Shown: positions 1 to 8,893 of the stretch, one piece after another
Numbering within the stretch: position 1 is the first letter of the stretch
How the letters are laid out: each line of letters opens with the position of its first letter
Origin: DASWDH01 sp035318505
Lineage (GTDB): Bacteria > Myxococcota_A > Polyangia > Polyangiales > Polyangiaceae
Reading direction: 5' to 3'
Assembly (NCBI GenBank): GCA_035318505.1
Contig: DATHEQ010000134.1
Location: forward strand, 3,679-67,678
DNA length: 64,000 nt
Made by a program: the position numbers and the translations under genes
The notes under the pieces: model-generated
What the model was told of the DNA's origin: nothing
The model's input: the letters and a program-made list of their open reading frames with translations, nothing else
Database searches by the model: none

Positions 1-1
1 C

Positions 2-103
2 GGGTACCGCGCAAGTGAGCTCGCGTCCTCGGCCGACCCCGCGGTGGACGTCCATCGCGCTTTTGTCGATCGCTTCGGAACAGCGGTCCCCGGGTCACGC
101 TGA
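2..103 (+). CDS. C-terminal end of a gene cut by the window edge
   Basis: An open frame enters from the left edge and runs 33 codons to a TGA at 101-103. The residues are mixed and soluble-looking (about VDRFGTAVPGSR at the end), and the third codon positions are GC-rich like the neighbouring genes. No domain can be recognised from so short a piece. It may be the tail of a real gene or a chance open stretch in GC-rich DNA. Confidence 0.3.
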   Translation, partial: GYRASELASSADPAVDVHRAFVDRFGTAVPGSR

Positions 104-150
104 ACGGGTCGTCGTCGCGCGTGCCGTTCGCGCTTCGGAGCGATGCTAGG

Positions 151-1023
151 ATGGCCGCCATGTGGCGCGCGTTCGCATCGCTCGGTCTCGCCTCGCTCTT
201 TGCGACGGTGACATTCGCATGCACGGATTCCGCGAAAACTTCCGAGACCAAAGCGGTCGCGCACGTGGAGCGCCTCGCCAAGCTCGCCGACGAGGATGTC
301 GAAGAGGTGCGGCGCGGTCTGCCGCATGGCGCGAAATCACTGGGTACTTTCTGGGACGGCAAAAAAGACTTGGTCGAGCCGAGTCAGGCGCGGCGCGCGC
401 TCGAAAGCGTGCGCGACGAGGACCGCGATCTCGCCATGGCCAAGAGCACCTTCTTCGCGTTCACCGACGAGAAAGGAATCGTGCTGCGCAGCGACCAGGA
501 GCCCGACCTACTGGCCGGCAAATCGCTGGTGGCGTCGTATCCCGCCATGACCAAGGTCCTCGCTGGTGAAGCGATCGAGACGCGCGGTTCGATGTCGGAG
601 ACCGCCGGGTCGCGCACGGGCACCGATGAGCAGTGGGTCGCCGCCGCTCCCGTGCGCGACGGGCAGGGGACGGTGCGCGGCCTGTATGCGAGCGGATGGT
701 CGATGCGCCGCTTCGCTTATCACCTCGAAGAGGCGATCAAGCACGACCTCACCACCGACGCGCTGCGCGCCGGCGACAAACACGTGAAGCTGCCGCTCGT
801 TTACGTGTTCGTGCTGGCGGGTGCGAAGGTGTACGGCGCGCCCGTCACGCCGCTCGTCAACAGCGAAACCCTCGAAAAGCTCGACCTCGCCTCGAAGACG
901 ACGGGCGATGCCACGTTCCACCAGACGATCGAAATCACCGGTCGCGGCTTTGGGCTCGCCGCACGGCGGGCGACGCACATGGGCGCCGACATCGGCGTCG
1001 TGGTGCTTCGCTCCGAAACGTGA
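151..1023 (+). CDS. Predicted lipoprotein with a Cache-like sensor domain
   Basis: From the ATG at 151 the protein has 290 residues. The N-terminus (MAAMWRAFASLGLASLFATV, then TFAC) looks like a lipoprotein signal with Cys as the first mature residue. Residues near 95-200 contain a FFAFTDEKGIVLRSD stretch followed by a GKSL loop and a WVAAAPVRD strand, the usual layout of extracellular Cache ligand-binding domains. There is no kinase, cyclase or transmembrane output region, so it would act as a free periplasmic or membrane-anchored sensor. A GTG at 121 would add ten residues in front of the signal peptide and is less likely; the ATG at 160 is also possible. The ligand is unknown. The Cache assignment is by pattern only. 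Confidence 0.65.
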   Translation: MAAMWRAFASLGLASLFATVTFACTDSAKTSETKAVAHVERLAKLADEDVEEVRRGLPHGAKSLGTFWDGKKDLVEPSQARRALESVRDEDRDLAMAKSTFFAFTDEKGIVLRSDQEPDLLAGKSLVASYPAMTKVLAGEAIETRGSMSETAGSRTGTDEQWVAAAPVRDGQGTVRGLYASGWSMRRFAYHLEEAIKHDLTTDALRAGDKHVKLPLVYVFVLAGAKVYGAPVTPLVNSETLEKLDLASKTTGDATFHQTIEITGRGFGLAARRATHMGADIGVVVLRSET

Positions 1024-1039
1024 TCGAGGCTCGCGAGCT

Positions 1040-1201
1040 CTATTTTGCTTTCGGCTGCTCGGATGAACCCTCACCTCGACGGATCAAGGCGTCCTCGAAG
1101 CCGACGCGGATGCGCTGCGACCTCTTGAAACGGGCTTTCTTGAGCGGGGTCTTCAACCACTCGTGGCGAAGCCGCATCGACCATATGGCGCGATTAGCCA
1201 T
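1040..1201 (-). CDS. Small basic protein, 53 residues
   Basis: This short gene lies between two plus-strand genes. On the minus strand an ATG at 1201 is preceded by GGAG (1211-1208) at a spacing of 6 bases, and the frame runs to a TAG at 1042-1040. The product has 15 Lys/Arg against 5 Asp/Glu, two Trp, and no signal peptide or membrane segment. A central run around LKKARFKRSQRIRVGF is strongly cationic, which fits a nucleic-acid- or ribosome-associated protein, but I recognise no family. A second in-frame Met at residue 9 is an alternative start. The clean ribosome site and full use of an otherwise empty gap are the main support. Confidence 0.55.
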   Translation of the reverse strand: MANRAIWSMRLRHEWLKTPLKKARFKRSQRIRVGFEDALIRRGEGSSEQPKAK

Positions 1202-1296
1202 CAATATCTCCAGAGGGCTCGAACGAGCCGGGGGCCGCGCTTTTCCCGCGTTACGGCCATATTGTCAAGCTTCCAAACCACTGAACCCATGATACG

Positions 1297-2049
1297 ATGC
1301 CGCTCATGATCCGAAAACTCCAATCATATTCGTTGTTTAGGCGCGCGACGTTTGCAATGGGTGTTTTCGTAACAGTTCTACTCACCCTCGCCACAGAAAC
1401 GCCGGCTTTCGCCCAGGCTCAACAATTCGGCGACCGAGGTCAGCTGGTTATCACTGCCGAAAATCTCATGGGGATCTCCGTCGAGCGCATCGGCTGGGAC
1501 GTCGCCAACAACACCGAAACGAGCACCACCAACAACAGGTTTGGCCTGCTCTATTCGCGTTCGACCGGGTCGCTGCGTGCGCCCTGGATCGGGGGACACT
1601 ATTTCGTGATTCCCAACCTGTCGATCGGAGCCACCATCGGCTTCGAAACCCAGGGCGGATCGCAAACCTCGACCCAAGGCGGGACGACCGTCACGACCGA
1701 CAGAGACAACAGCTCGGCGTTCGTCTTCCTGCCCAAGGTCGGCTACGCGCTCATGTTCAACAACATGGTTGGGTTCTGGTTTCGGGGCGGGCCCGGCGTC
1801 GCTCACTACGGCACCTCCAATCCGAACACCTCGCGCAGCGACGCGTGGAACTTCTGGTTTCTGTCACTCGATGCGCTCTTGGTCGTGACCCCCGTGCAGT
1901 ATTTTGCGTTCTACGCAGGTCCCCAGTTGAACCTCAGCTTCACCGGGTCTTACTCGCAGACCAACAACAACGGCTCGACGGTTTCGTGGGACGCGTCGTA
2001 CCGCAGCTTCAGCATCGACGCGGGCATCATCGGCTACTTCAACCTCTAG
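1297..2049 (+). CDS. Outer-membrane beta-barrel-like protein
   Basis: The 250-residue product starts with a signal peptide (basic start, hydrophobic core around FVTVLLTLA, cut after TPAFAQA). The rest alternates short amphipathic strands with Gly/Asn/Thr-rich turns and ends in a strand finishing GYFNL, typical of small outer-membrane barrels. About eight to ten strands could fit. The polar loops TETSTTNN and GGSQTSTQGGTTVTTD would face outward. A second ATG at 1306 (MIRKL) is an equally good start. No catalytic motif is visible. The substrate or role is unknown. Confidence 0.65.
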   Translation: MPLMIRKLQSYSLFRRATFAMGVFVTVLLTLATETPAFAQAQQFGDRGQLVITAENLMGISVERIGWDVANNTETSTTNNRFGLLYSRSTGSLRAPWIGGHYFVIPNLSIGATIGFETQGGSQTSTQGGTTVTTDRDNSSAFVFLPKVGYALMFNNMVGFWFRGGPGVAHYGTSNPNTSRSDAWNFWFLSLDALLVVTPVQYFAFYAGPQLNLSFTGSYSQTNNNGSTVSWDASYRSFSIDAGIIGYFNL

Positions 2050-2062
2050 CGCGTGACGAGTT

Positions 2063-2908
2063 TTAGCCCGCTTCGATCACGAAGCGGAGCGCTCGACGCG
2101 GCCGGAGTCGCGCGAGCATGGCTTGCGAGCTGCGACTGATGACGGCCAGAACGGGATAACCGCCGGTCACCGGGTGATCAGGGCCGAGGACGATGGGGGT
2201 ACCATCGGTGGTGATTTGGATGGCGCCGCGGACCATCGGCGCGGGGGGGCCGCGGTCGTCTCCTCTGCGTACGATCGGCGGTCCTTCCAGTCGCACGCCG
2301 ACGCGATCGCTGCGCGAAGAGACGTGCCACGTTGCTGCGACGAGCTGCGCGAGCGCCTCGGCGGGCATTTTTCCGACATGCGGACCCGGTTGGACGCGGA
2401 GTACGGCAGGATCGGGCGCGTCGCTGATCGACGGTGCGGCGCTCGCCCCTTGCGATCCTTCGCCCTCCGGACCGATGGGCAACGCATCGCCGGGACGCAC
2501 GCCGCGCCCCCAAAAGCCGCCCCATCCGGCGACGAGGAGGGTCGAGCGCGAGCCGAGCACCGGAGCCACGGCGAACCCGCCCGCAACCGCGAGATACCGC
2601 ACGGCCCGCGAACACGCCGGCACGAGGAGCTCTTCGCCGGCAGCGAGAACGACGGCGGTTTCTCCGTCAATCGCGACGCGCGCTCGGCCTAGCGCCGCGA
2701 TGCGCAGCTGCCCGAGCGGGATCTCGAGCGCCGCTTCGCGCGGATCGTTTCCGACCGCCAGGTTCGCCGCTGCATGCGCGGTCGCATCGAGAGGGCCGGA
2801 AGGCGGCACGCCGGCGTGGAGCCAGCCCGAGCGACCAGCATCTTGCACGGTCGCACCTGGGGGAGCAGCGATGATGCGGATCTCGCGAGCGGACGTCTCG
2901 AGGGGCAC
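2063..2908 (-). CDS. pxpC: 5-oxoprolinase subunit C (biotin-dependent carboxyltransferase family)
   Basis: The third subunit of the ATP-dependent 5-oxoprolinase PxpABC, which opens 5-oxoproline (pyroglutamate) to glutamate in the cytoplasm. Family hallmarks are the early stretch GATVQDAGRSGWLHAGVP, then PLDATAHAAANLAVGN, and the late TPIVLGPDHPVTGGYPVL. The chosen start is a GTG at 2908, giving V/M-PLETSAREIRI; the frame is open 41 codons further upstream but that part overlaps pxpB and looks nothing like the family. The pxpB stop lies 8 bases upstream, so the two are cotranscribed and probably coupled. Length (281 residues) is slightly short of the usual 300-330. Confidence 0.9.
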   Translation of the reverse strand: MPLETSAREIRIIAAPPGATVQDAGRSGWLHAGVPPSGPLDATAHAAANLAVGNDPREAALEIPLGQLRIAALGRARVAIDGETAVVLAAGEELLVPACSRAVRYLAVAGGFAVAPVLGSRSTLLVAGWGGFWGRGVRPGDALPIGPEGEGSQGASAAPSISDAPDPAVLRVQPGPHVGKMPAEALAQLVAATWHVSSRSDRVGVRLEGPPIVRRGDDRGPPAPMVRGAIQITTDGTPIVLGPDHPVTGGYPVLAVISRSSQAMLARLRPRRALRFVIEAG

Positions 2909-2916
2909 GCAATGCC

Positions 2917-3543
2917 TCAATCCGGGCGGTAGGGGACGAACCTCACCTGGTCGCCGGGTTCGAACAACGCCGGCGGACGGCGCTCGGGATCGAACAGCTC
3001 GACATCGAGGACCCGTCCGATGAGATGCCATCCGCCGGGCGAGGCCACCGAGTAAACCCCCGTATAGGAGCCGGCGATAGCGAGGCTCCCTTTCGGCACG
3101 CGCGGGCGTGGCGCGGCACGCCGAGGTGTCACGAGGCGAGCATCGAGCGACGCGAGGTACGCGAATCCCGGCAGAAAGCCGATGAGCTCGACCTGGTAGT
3201 CGCGCGCTGCGTGCAGGGCGACGACTTCAGCGCTGGGCAGCCCGGTCCGCCGCGCCACGTCCTCGAGATCCGCGCCGTCGTAGATGGCGCGCAGGACGTG
3301 GAGTTTAGGCGCGAAATCGTCGGTAACACCCTGGCGTAAGGCATCGGCGATGATCCCGTCGAGATCGTCCCAAGCTCCGACGCCGACGATGGCGAGGCTG
3401 CCTGCGCCAATGACGACGTCGGCGCTCGGCAAACGGCGGCGAAGCTGGCGGCCAATGGCTTGCGTGCGCTTCGGCCGATCGGGAGCGTCATCGATCTCGA
3501 GATCGACGAAGAGCGCGTTATCCCCATAGGGATGGATTTTCAC
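2917..3543 (-). CDS. pxpB: 5-oxoprolinase subunit B (KipI-like)
   Basis: A 208-residue PxpB/KipI-family protein, partner of PxpC in 5-oxoproline hydrolysis. Seen in the sequence: the opening IHPYGDNALFVDL, the central IGFLPGFAYL, and the C-terminal GSLAIAGSYTGVYSVASPGGWHLIGR block with its P-GGW-LIG signature, all characteristic of the family. The start is a GTG at 3543 that overlaps the pxpA stop codon by four bases (GTGA), so translation is coupled. The length is normal for the family. In Bacillus the related pair KipI/KipA modulates a histidine kinase, but the presence of pxpA in the same operon supports the metabolic role here. Confidence 0.92.
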   Translation of the reverse strand: MKIHPYGDNALFVDLEIDDAPDRPKRTQAIGRQLRRRLPSADVVIGAGSLAIVGVGAWDDLDGIIADALRQGVTDDFAPKLHVLRAIYDGADLEDVARRTGLPSAEVVALHAARDYQVELIGFLPGFAYLASLDARLVTPRRAAPRPRVPKGSLAIAGSYTGVYSVASPGGWHLIGRVLDVELFDPERRPPALFEPGDQVRFVPYRPD

Positions 3544-4277
3544 GGGGGCGCCGGTTCTCGGCTGACGCGACCCTCGTCGTCGGCCTCGAGCAATGCGTTG
3601 CGCTGCAGCGCCGCGCGCACTTCGCGGGCGATGACGACGGCGCTCGGCGTATCGCCGTGCACGCAGATCGTATCGAAGTCGCCGCGACGCGCGAGGCGCA
3701 GCGCTTGTTCGGCGCAGCCCACGGGATCGGTGATGACGTCGCCGGGCGTTCCGCGAGCAACGATCTGGCCTTGCTCGTCGTAAGACCGATCGGCAAAGCC
3801 CTCACGGGCGTAGCGCAGATGGCGCGTGCGAACCGCCGTCTCGAGGTGACCGCCGGCCGGACCGACGATGACGAGCTTGTCGGAGCTGGCGGTCACGACG
3901 GCGTCGAGTACGGCAGCCGCCAGCTGAGGGTCTTCCGACGCCGCGTGGTAGAGCGCGCCGTGCAGCTTGGCTCCCCACAGCGCCGTGCCCATTTCCTGGC
4001 TGATCATGCTGAGCATCGTGACTTGTGCGACCAGGGACTCGAAGAGCATATCGACAGGTATGGCCATCCGCGCGCGGCCGAACTGCTCGCGGTCGGGGTA
4101 CGACGGGTGCGCGGCGATGCGGGGCCCATAGCGCATGGCCAGCGCCACCGAACGTTCCATCGAAGCGACATCGCCCGCGTGCCCACCGCACGCGAGGTTC
4201 ACCACCGTCGCCGCGGCGTAGAGCTCCTCGGGCTCGTCGGGGAGCTCACCGAGATCGATATTGAGGTCCACGGACAT
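3540..4277 (-). CDS. pxpA: 5-oxoprolinase subunit A (LamB/YcsF family)
   Basis: The LamB/YcsF-family subunit of 5-oxoprolinase, 245 residues from the ATG at 4277. The start is fixed by the family N-terminus, MSVDLNIDLGELP, with the invariant DLNxDxGE pattern. Further hallmarks are VNLACGGHAGD near residue 27, AHPSYPDREQFGR near 56, KLHGALY near 100, and ICVHGDTP near the C-terminus. Operon order is pxpA-pxpB-pxpC as in most bacteria, with a 4-base overlap into pxpB. A PEGA lipoprotein gene ends only 5 bases upstream, so it may belong to the same transcript. Confidence 0.93.
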   Translation of the reverse strand: MSVDLNIDLGELPDEPEELYAAATVVNLACGGHAGDVASMERSVALAMRYGPRIAAHPSYPDREQFGRARMAIPVDMLFESLVAQVTMLSMISQEMGTALWGAKLHGALYHAASEDPQLAAAVLDAVVTASSDKLVIVGPAGGHLETAVRTRHLRYAREGFADRSYDEQGQIVARGTPGDVITDPVGCAEQALRLARRGDFDTICVHGDTPSAVVIAREVRAALQRNALLEADDEGRVSREPAPP

Positions 4278-4282
4278 CGCAT

Positions 4283-4642
4283 TCAATCCGGAATGGGAAC
4301 GAGCGTGACCTGCAAGTTGATCGGCTCGTCCGTAGCCTCGAGGACGGCGTCCCATGGGAAATAGCCGGCCTTCTCGATGGTGACGCGATGCCGACCCGGA
4401 GGCAGCGCGACGCCATGGGCAGCGACGTAGCCAAGCGCCCCGAGGGGGATGTCGTCGACGGTCACTTGGGCATCGGCAACGTTGCCCTGCACGCGCAAGG
4501 AAACCGTCTGCGCCGGGTACGGCATGAACGCGCAGGCCGCGACGAGCGACAGGGCCATCATGGTGGCGGCAGTTCCGGTCAGCCTGCGTGCCGTCCAGCG
4601 CGTCTTTTGCGGCCTCGAACTCTTTTGGGTGAATCCACGCAT
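4283..4642 (-). CDS. PEGA-domain lipoprotein
   Basis: A 119-residue predicted lipoprotein. After a long basic start comes MMALSLVAAC, a good lipobox with Cys near residue 37. The mature part is a single PEGA domain (VTVDDIPLGALGYVAAHGVALPPGRHRV, then IEKAGYFPWD), an immunoglobulin-like fold found on the outside of many myxobacterial envelope proteins and kinases. Translation could begin at Met28 or Met29 rather than at 4642. The gene ends 5 bases before pxpA starts. No functional link to oxoproline metabolism is evident from the sequence. Confidence 0.7.
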   Translation of the reverse strand: MRGFTQKSSRPQKTRWTARRLTGTAATMMALSLVAACAFMPYPAQTVSLRVQGNVADAQVTVDDIPLGALGYVAAHGVALPPGRHRVTIEKAGYFPWDAVLEATDEPINLQVTLVPIPD

Positions 4643-4673
4643 CGCGCTTTTCAGTCGGAACCGCGCCGGCGTC

Positions 4674-6227
4674 CTACTCCCACTCGATGGTCGCGGGGGG
4701 CTTGGACGAAATATCGTAGACGACGCGGTTGACCCCTTTCACTTCGTTGATGATACGCGCTGAAAGGCGCGCCAGCAGGTCGTGCGGGAGGCGGGCCCAG
4801 TCCGCGGTCATACCGTCACTCGAAAGGACCGCCCGCACGGCGATGGTCTCATCGTAAGTCCGCTGGTCCCCCATCACGCCCACCGATCGGACCGGCAGGA
4901 GGACGGCGAAGCTCTGCCATAACGAGTCGGAGAGCCCAGAGGCGCGGATCTCTTCCTCGACGATGGCGTTGGCCCGGCGCAGCGGCACGAGGCGCTCCTC
5001 CGTCACCTCGCCGAGGCAGCGCACAGCAAGTCCCGGACCCGGGAAGGGCTGTCGCCACAGCAGCTCGCGGGGAATTCCCATGGCGGCCCCGACCTCGCGA
5101 ACTTCGTCCTTGAAGAGCTCGCGTAGTGGCTCGACGAGGCCGAGATGCATCCGTTCGGGCAGACCGCCCACGTTGTGATGGCTTTTGATGACGGCGCTCG
5201 GGCCCTTGGTCGAAACGCTTTCGATCACGTCGGGATAGAGCGTGCCTTGCACGAGCCACTTCACGCTCGGCATCTTCGCCGCTTCTTCTTGAAAGACATC
5301 GATGAAGATTCCACCGATAATCTTCCGTTTTCGTTCAGGTTCCGTGACCCCGCGGAGCGCCGTCAGGAAACGCTCCCGGGCGTCGATGTGAATGAGCGGC
5401 ATGCGAAACGTGTCACGGAACAGGTGGACGACTTGCTCGGCCTCCCCGTCGCGCAAGACCCCGTTGTCGACGAAAACGCACGTGAGCCTCTCGCCGATGG
5501 CCCGGTGGCAGAGCACCGCGGCGACCGAGGAGTCGACGCCGCCGGAAAGGCCGCAGATGGCGCGGTCGCTGGGGCCTACCTTGGCCCGCACGGCCTCGAT
5601 GGCCTCCTCGGAAAAAGAGAGGGGGGTAAAGGTCGGCGAGAGACCAGCCACGTTGAAGAGAAAGGCGCGCAGTATTTCGCCGCCGCGCGGCGTGTGAGCG
5701 ACTTCCGGATGAAACTGAATGCCGTACATCTTGCGGCGCGGTTCGGCGATGGCGCATAGGGGCGTGTTGGCGCTCGTTCCGATGGCCTGAAAACCGGGGG
5801 GCAGCGCGGCAATGCGGTCGCCGTGGCTCATCCAGACTTGCAGGGTTTCGCCTTTGCTGAAGCCGGCGAAGATGCCGGTCGTGTCTTCCACTTTCACTTC
5901 GGCAGGGCCGTACTCGCGCGCGTCGGCGTGCTCGACCTTGCCACCGAGCACGTGGGCCATCAGCTGGACGCCGTAGCAAATGCCGAGCATGGGGACGCCC
6001 AGATCGAAAAGCGCCTGCTCGGCCGTGGGCGCGTCCGGCGCATAAACGCTGGAAGGACCCCCGGAGAGCACGATCGCCTTGGGAGCGAGGTCGCGAATCT
6101 TGGCCAAGGAGAGCGAGTGCGGGTGGACCTCGCAGTAGACGTGGCTCTCGCGGATGCGTCGGGCAATGAGCTGGGCGTACTGAGCGCCGTAATCGAGAAT
6201 GAGGACGAGCTCGCGCTGCGAGGCCAT
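4674..6227 (-). CDS. guaA: GMP synthase (glutamine-hydrolysing)
   Basis: Converts XMP to GMP using glutamine and ATP, the last step of guanine nucleotide synthesis, in the cytoplasm. The 517-residue protein has both domains in order: a class I glutamine amidotransferase with the nucleophile in GICYGVQ (Cys84) and the His-Glu pair in QFHPEVAHT, then the ATP pyrophosphatase domain with the PP-loop LSGGVDSS near residue 227, and the C-terminal dimerisation region ending in VVYDISSKPPATIEWE, the family's usual tail. Length is typical (510-525). It stands alone on the minus strand with 31 bases to the downstream PEGA gene and no guaB next to it. Confidence 0.97.
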   Translation of the reverse strand: MASQRELVLILDYGAQYAQLIARRIRESHVYCEVHPHSLSLAKIRDLAPKAIVLSGGPSSVYAPDAPTAEQALFDLGVPMLGICYGVQLMAHVLGGKVEHADAREYGPAEVKVEDTTGIFAGFSKGETLQVWMSHGDRIAALPPGFQAIGTSANTPLCAIAEPRRKMYGIQFHPEVAHTPRGGEILRAFLFNVAGLSPTFTPLSFSEEAIEAVRAKVGPSDRAICGLSGGVDSSVAAVLCHRAIGERLTCVFVDNGVLRDGEAEQVVHLFRDTFRMPLIHIDARERFLTALRGVTEPERKRKIIGGIFIDVFQEEAAKMPSVKWLVQGTLYPDVIESVSTKGPSAVIKSHHNVGGLPERMHLGLVEPLRELFKDEVREVGAAMGIPRELLWRQPFPGPGLAVRCLGEVTEERLVPLRRANAIVEEEIRASGLSDSLWQSFAVLLPVRSVGVMGDQRTYDETIAVRAVLSSDGMTADWARLPHDLLARLSARIINEVKGVNRVVYDISSKPPATIEWE

Positions 6228-6285
6228 GGGGGGTGGTTTCTATCACGAATCGCGCGCCCGCGCGGGGTACCGGCCACGCGGGCGG

Positions 6286-8829
6286 TCAGCGTTTCGGTTT
6301 GGCGATCACGACGACCAATTTTTCGTCGCTCAAAGTGTTGGCGACCCACGCCCGCCACCCTTCGAGGGACGGGACCGACGCGCCGGATGGGACCGACGCT
6401 AGGGGGGCGGTGGGGGGGCCGGAGGCGGCCACGGGGCGTGTCTCCCGCCACAGGTTGATGAGGCGCCGCCGCGGATCGAGCGAAGCTTCGAGTTCCCAGC
6501 GCTCTCGGACCGCCAAGCTGCGTTCGAGATCCGCCGGCCCGATCGCGCCTTGACGCAGCCGCTGCAGCAGCGCGCGGACCTGAGCCACGGCAGCCTCGAG
6601 CGTGGCTTCGGGGGCGCGCACGTCGATGACGAGCGCCGCTGCGCGCGACCCGCCGACGAGGCGCGCCTGCGCCGTCGCTGCGAGCGATGATGCCGCGGTC
6701 GCTCGCCCTAGCCACCCATCGGATCCGGTCAAACCCGCCAAGGTGAGCTCACCGAAGGCGCCCTCCGCCGTCCCGTGAGGCGGCATCGGAAAACCGAGCA
6801 AGGCTTGCCAGAGCAGGGAAGCGGAGGAGGGTAAGGTCACCTGCACGGTGCCTGCCTTGGGCGCGCCCGGAGGCTCGACGGGAGCGCACGCGCGGGCGCC
6901 GTCGATGTTGCGCACGAGCCAGCGATCGATGGTGCGCGCCGCCCAATCGGCCTGCTCGTCGCTCTCGTTGGAGAGCACCGCCAAGCGAAGCGGTCCCGTC
7001 GCGAGCGTGCTCCAGCGCATCGAAGCTGCGTCGATACCGGCGTTGGCGAGCTCCTCCCACGCGCCGAACGGAGCGAGCCAAGATGGGTGACCGGGAACGA
7101 GCGCGCTCGCCAAGGCACTCAATGCGCGTCCTTCGCCCGAGATGCCGTCGCCGGCGCGATTGAGGAGCAAGGCTCGCGCGGTGGCGAGGGCGGTGGACGA
7201 GAAAGGCGCCGCTGTCAGGACTCGCGCCGCCTGCTCGGCGACACGCGCCGTGAGTGCAGCCGCCGATTCACCCGGTGCGCGAGCGGCGTGGGCGACGACG
7301 CCTACTCCATCGGGCGCCACCCACGGTTCGAGGGTCACCCCCCGCGCGCTGGCCGGCTGTGCAGCGAGGGCCGTCATCAGCGCGAGCGCCGTCGTGCCCG
7401 GATCGCTGCTTCCTTCGGCGAGAGCACCGCAGGGACTGGCGAGGACGAGCCACAGCTCCCCTTGCCCGCGTTCGAGCCGGCCGACGCGCTCGATGGCCGG
7501 CGCGTTCCACGCGGCAGCAGCCTTTTCGAGCGCGGCGGAAAAGCGACGCGCCAACGCCGAAGGGACGCCGGGTTCGGGCGTCGCCTCCCGGGCGTCCGCC
7601 GTCGCAGGCGGCAGGCCGAGAGCGAGAGCGTAAGTCGACTTCTCATCGACGGTCCCCGCATTGCTCAGCGACCACAGCCCGCCGAGCTCGGCGGCATCGC
7701 GGGGATCGCTCGCCAACCGTACCGCGGCGCGCGCCGCGAGCCCGAGCGGCCACCCGGTGGCGCGCGCTTCTACTCGCGCATCGGCCGAGCTCGATCGGGC
7801 GATGTCGAGCTCCTGCCGCGCCAACGTCGCGGCGAGGGCGGCCCCCTCCGCGATGAGATGGGCGGGCGTCACGCGCGCCGTCTCCAAGGTGACGGACAGA
7901 CATCCGCCGTGTGGACGCACGCTGGCCCGCGCTTCGACGAGCCGGAAGGGGACGGCGAGGGTTCGCAGCCTGGTCACGAGCGGCCCCTCTGGATCGCCTG
8001 CGCTGCGCGACGCTGCCGCGGCGATATCGGCGGATGCGGTCGATACCGCGAGGGCGAGTCGCGCCGTGCCCGCGCCGCGCTCGGACGAGACATAGACGCC
8101 GCCCTGGTCCTCGCCCGCTGGAGCGCTCTCTGGCGCGGCGCCGCGCGGCCAAGCCTCGCCGCGGTGCACCGCACCGGCCGCCGCGTCGACCACCGCTTGC
8201 CCACCCGCCGCGGCGAAGGCGATCTGCGCGGCAGCGTACGCGGCGCTGCGGGTCGCTTCGAGCTGCAGAGCGCCGTCGTTGGTCGAGGGGTCGATGGACG
8301 CGTCGCTCAGCAGGACGCCGAGCTCTCCCGTGCAGCGAGCGACGGCTTGCACGATCGGCGCTTCGAGCGGACGGCGTCGCAGTGCCGCGACGCGACGAAC
8401 GACGAGCGCGAGCTCGGGACTGCCGGGCACGACGCGAGCGGCGAGCGCCGCCCGCGCCGCGTTGACGAACTCGACCGCGCGCGACGCGGATTCAACCAAG
8501 CTCCGCACCCGAAACGAATCCCGATCGGCGCGCGAGTCGGTCGCCGCGAATCCAGCGCGGGCCAGACGAGCCTCGAGGAGTGCCGCCAGTGCCGTCGACG
8601 CGTAGGGGCCGCTGCTCGTTTCGACCACCATCGCCACCGCGGCCCGCGGGTCACCGTCCCTCACGATCCGTACCACGTTGGGGTAGGCGTCCTTCTTCTC
8701 GAGTGCGATGTTCGCCGCGCCATCGTCGTGCGCGGGAGCAACCGGCACCGGCCCGGGCGACGCGCCGTGCCCGCAGCCCAGAGCGAACGCCGCTACCGCC
8801 AACTTCCCAGACCAAGCTCGAACTGCCAA
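6286..8829 (-). CDS. Large lipoprotein, probable inactive M16 peptidase-like
   Basis: An 847-residue Ala-rich protein that opens with MAVRAWSGKLAVAAFALGC, a lipoprotein signal with Cys19 as the acylated residue. The body looks like tandem M16 (insulinase/processing peptidase) folds. The C-terminal part around residues 740-810 has an RLVGGSRAAALVIDV strand, then AVAQVRALLQRLRQG and GPADLERSLAVRERWELEA, the usual helix pattern of that superfamily. The zinc motif HxxEH (or its inverted form) is absent, so it is unlikely to be a peptidase. The start is a TTG at 8829, the only candidate in front of the signal peptide. It diverges from the Fe-S gene at 8894. The M16 call is inference from weak patterns. 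Confidence 0.55.
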   Translation of the reverse strand: MAVRAWSGKLAVAAFALGCGHGASPGPVPVAPAHDDGAANIALEKKDAYPNVVRIVRDGDPRAAVAMVVETSSGPYASTALAALLEARLARAGFAATDSRADRDSFRVRSLVESASRAVEFVNAARAALAARVVPGSPELALVVRRVAALRRRPLEAPIVQAVARCTGELGVLLSDASIDPSTNDGALQLEATRSAAYAAAQIAFAAAGGQAVVDAAAGAVHRGEAWPRGAAPESAPAGEDQGGVYVSSERGAGTARLALAVSTASADIAAAASRSAGDPEGPLVTRLRTLAVPFRLVEARASVRPHGGCLSVTLETARVTPAHLIAEGAALAATLARQELDIARSSSADARVEARATGWPLGLAARAAVRLASDPRDAAELGGLWSLSNAGTVDEKSTYALALGLPPATADAREATPEPGVPSALARRFSAALEKAAAAWNAPAIERVGRLERGQGELWLVLASPCGALAEGSSDPGTTALALMTALAAQPASARGVTLEPWVAPDGVGVVAHAARAPGESAAALTARVAEQAARVLTAAPFSSTALATARALLLNRAGDGISGEGRALSALASALVPGHPSWLAPFGAWEELANAGIDAASMRWSTLATGPLRLAVLSNESDEQADWAARTIDRWLVRNIDGARACAPVEPPGAPKAGTVQVTLPSSASLLWQALLGFPMPPHGTAEGAFGELTLAGLTGSDGWLGRATAASSLAATAQARLVGGSRAAALVIDVRAPEATLEAAVAQVRALLQRLRQGAIGPADLERSLAVRERWELEASLDPRRRLINLWRETRPVAASGPPTAPLASVPSGASVPSLEGWRAWVANTLSDEKLVVVIAKPKR

Positions 8830-8893
8830 AGCCCCGGGAGGCTAGGCGAGGCCCGCCGCCGCGTCGAGCCTCACACGAGGCCATTCACAAAAG

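Noticed and set aside
633..1292. 219-codon open frame after the Cache-like gene
   Set aside because: It overlaps the real gene in another frame, with Arg-rich composition and no similarity; the minus-strand small gene better explains the gap.
2068..2087. 8-bp hairpin CCGCTTCG-ATCA-CGAAGCGG between convergent genes
   Set aside because: It lies inside the last codons of pxpC and has no T-run on either side, so it was not called a terminator.
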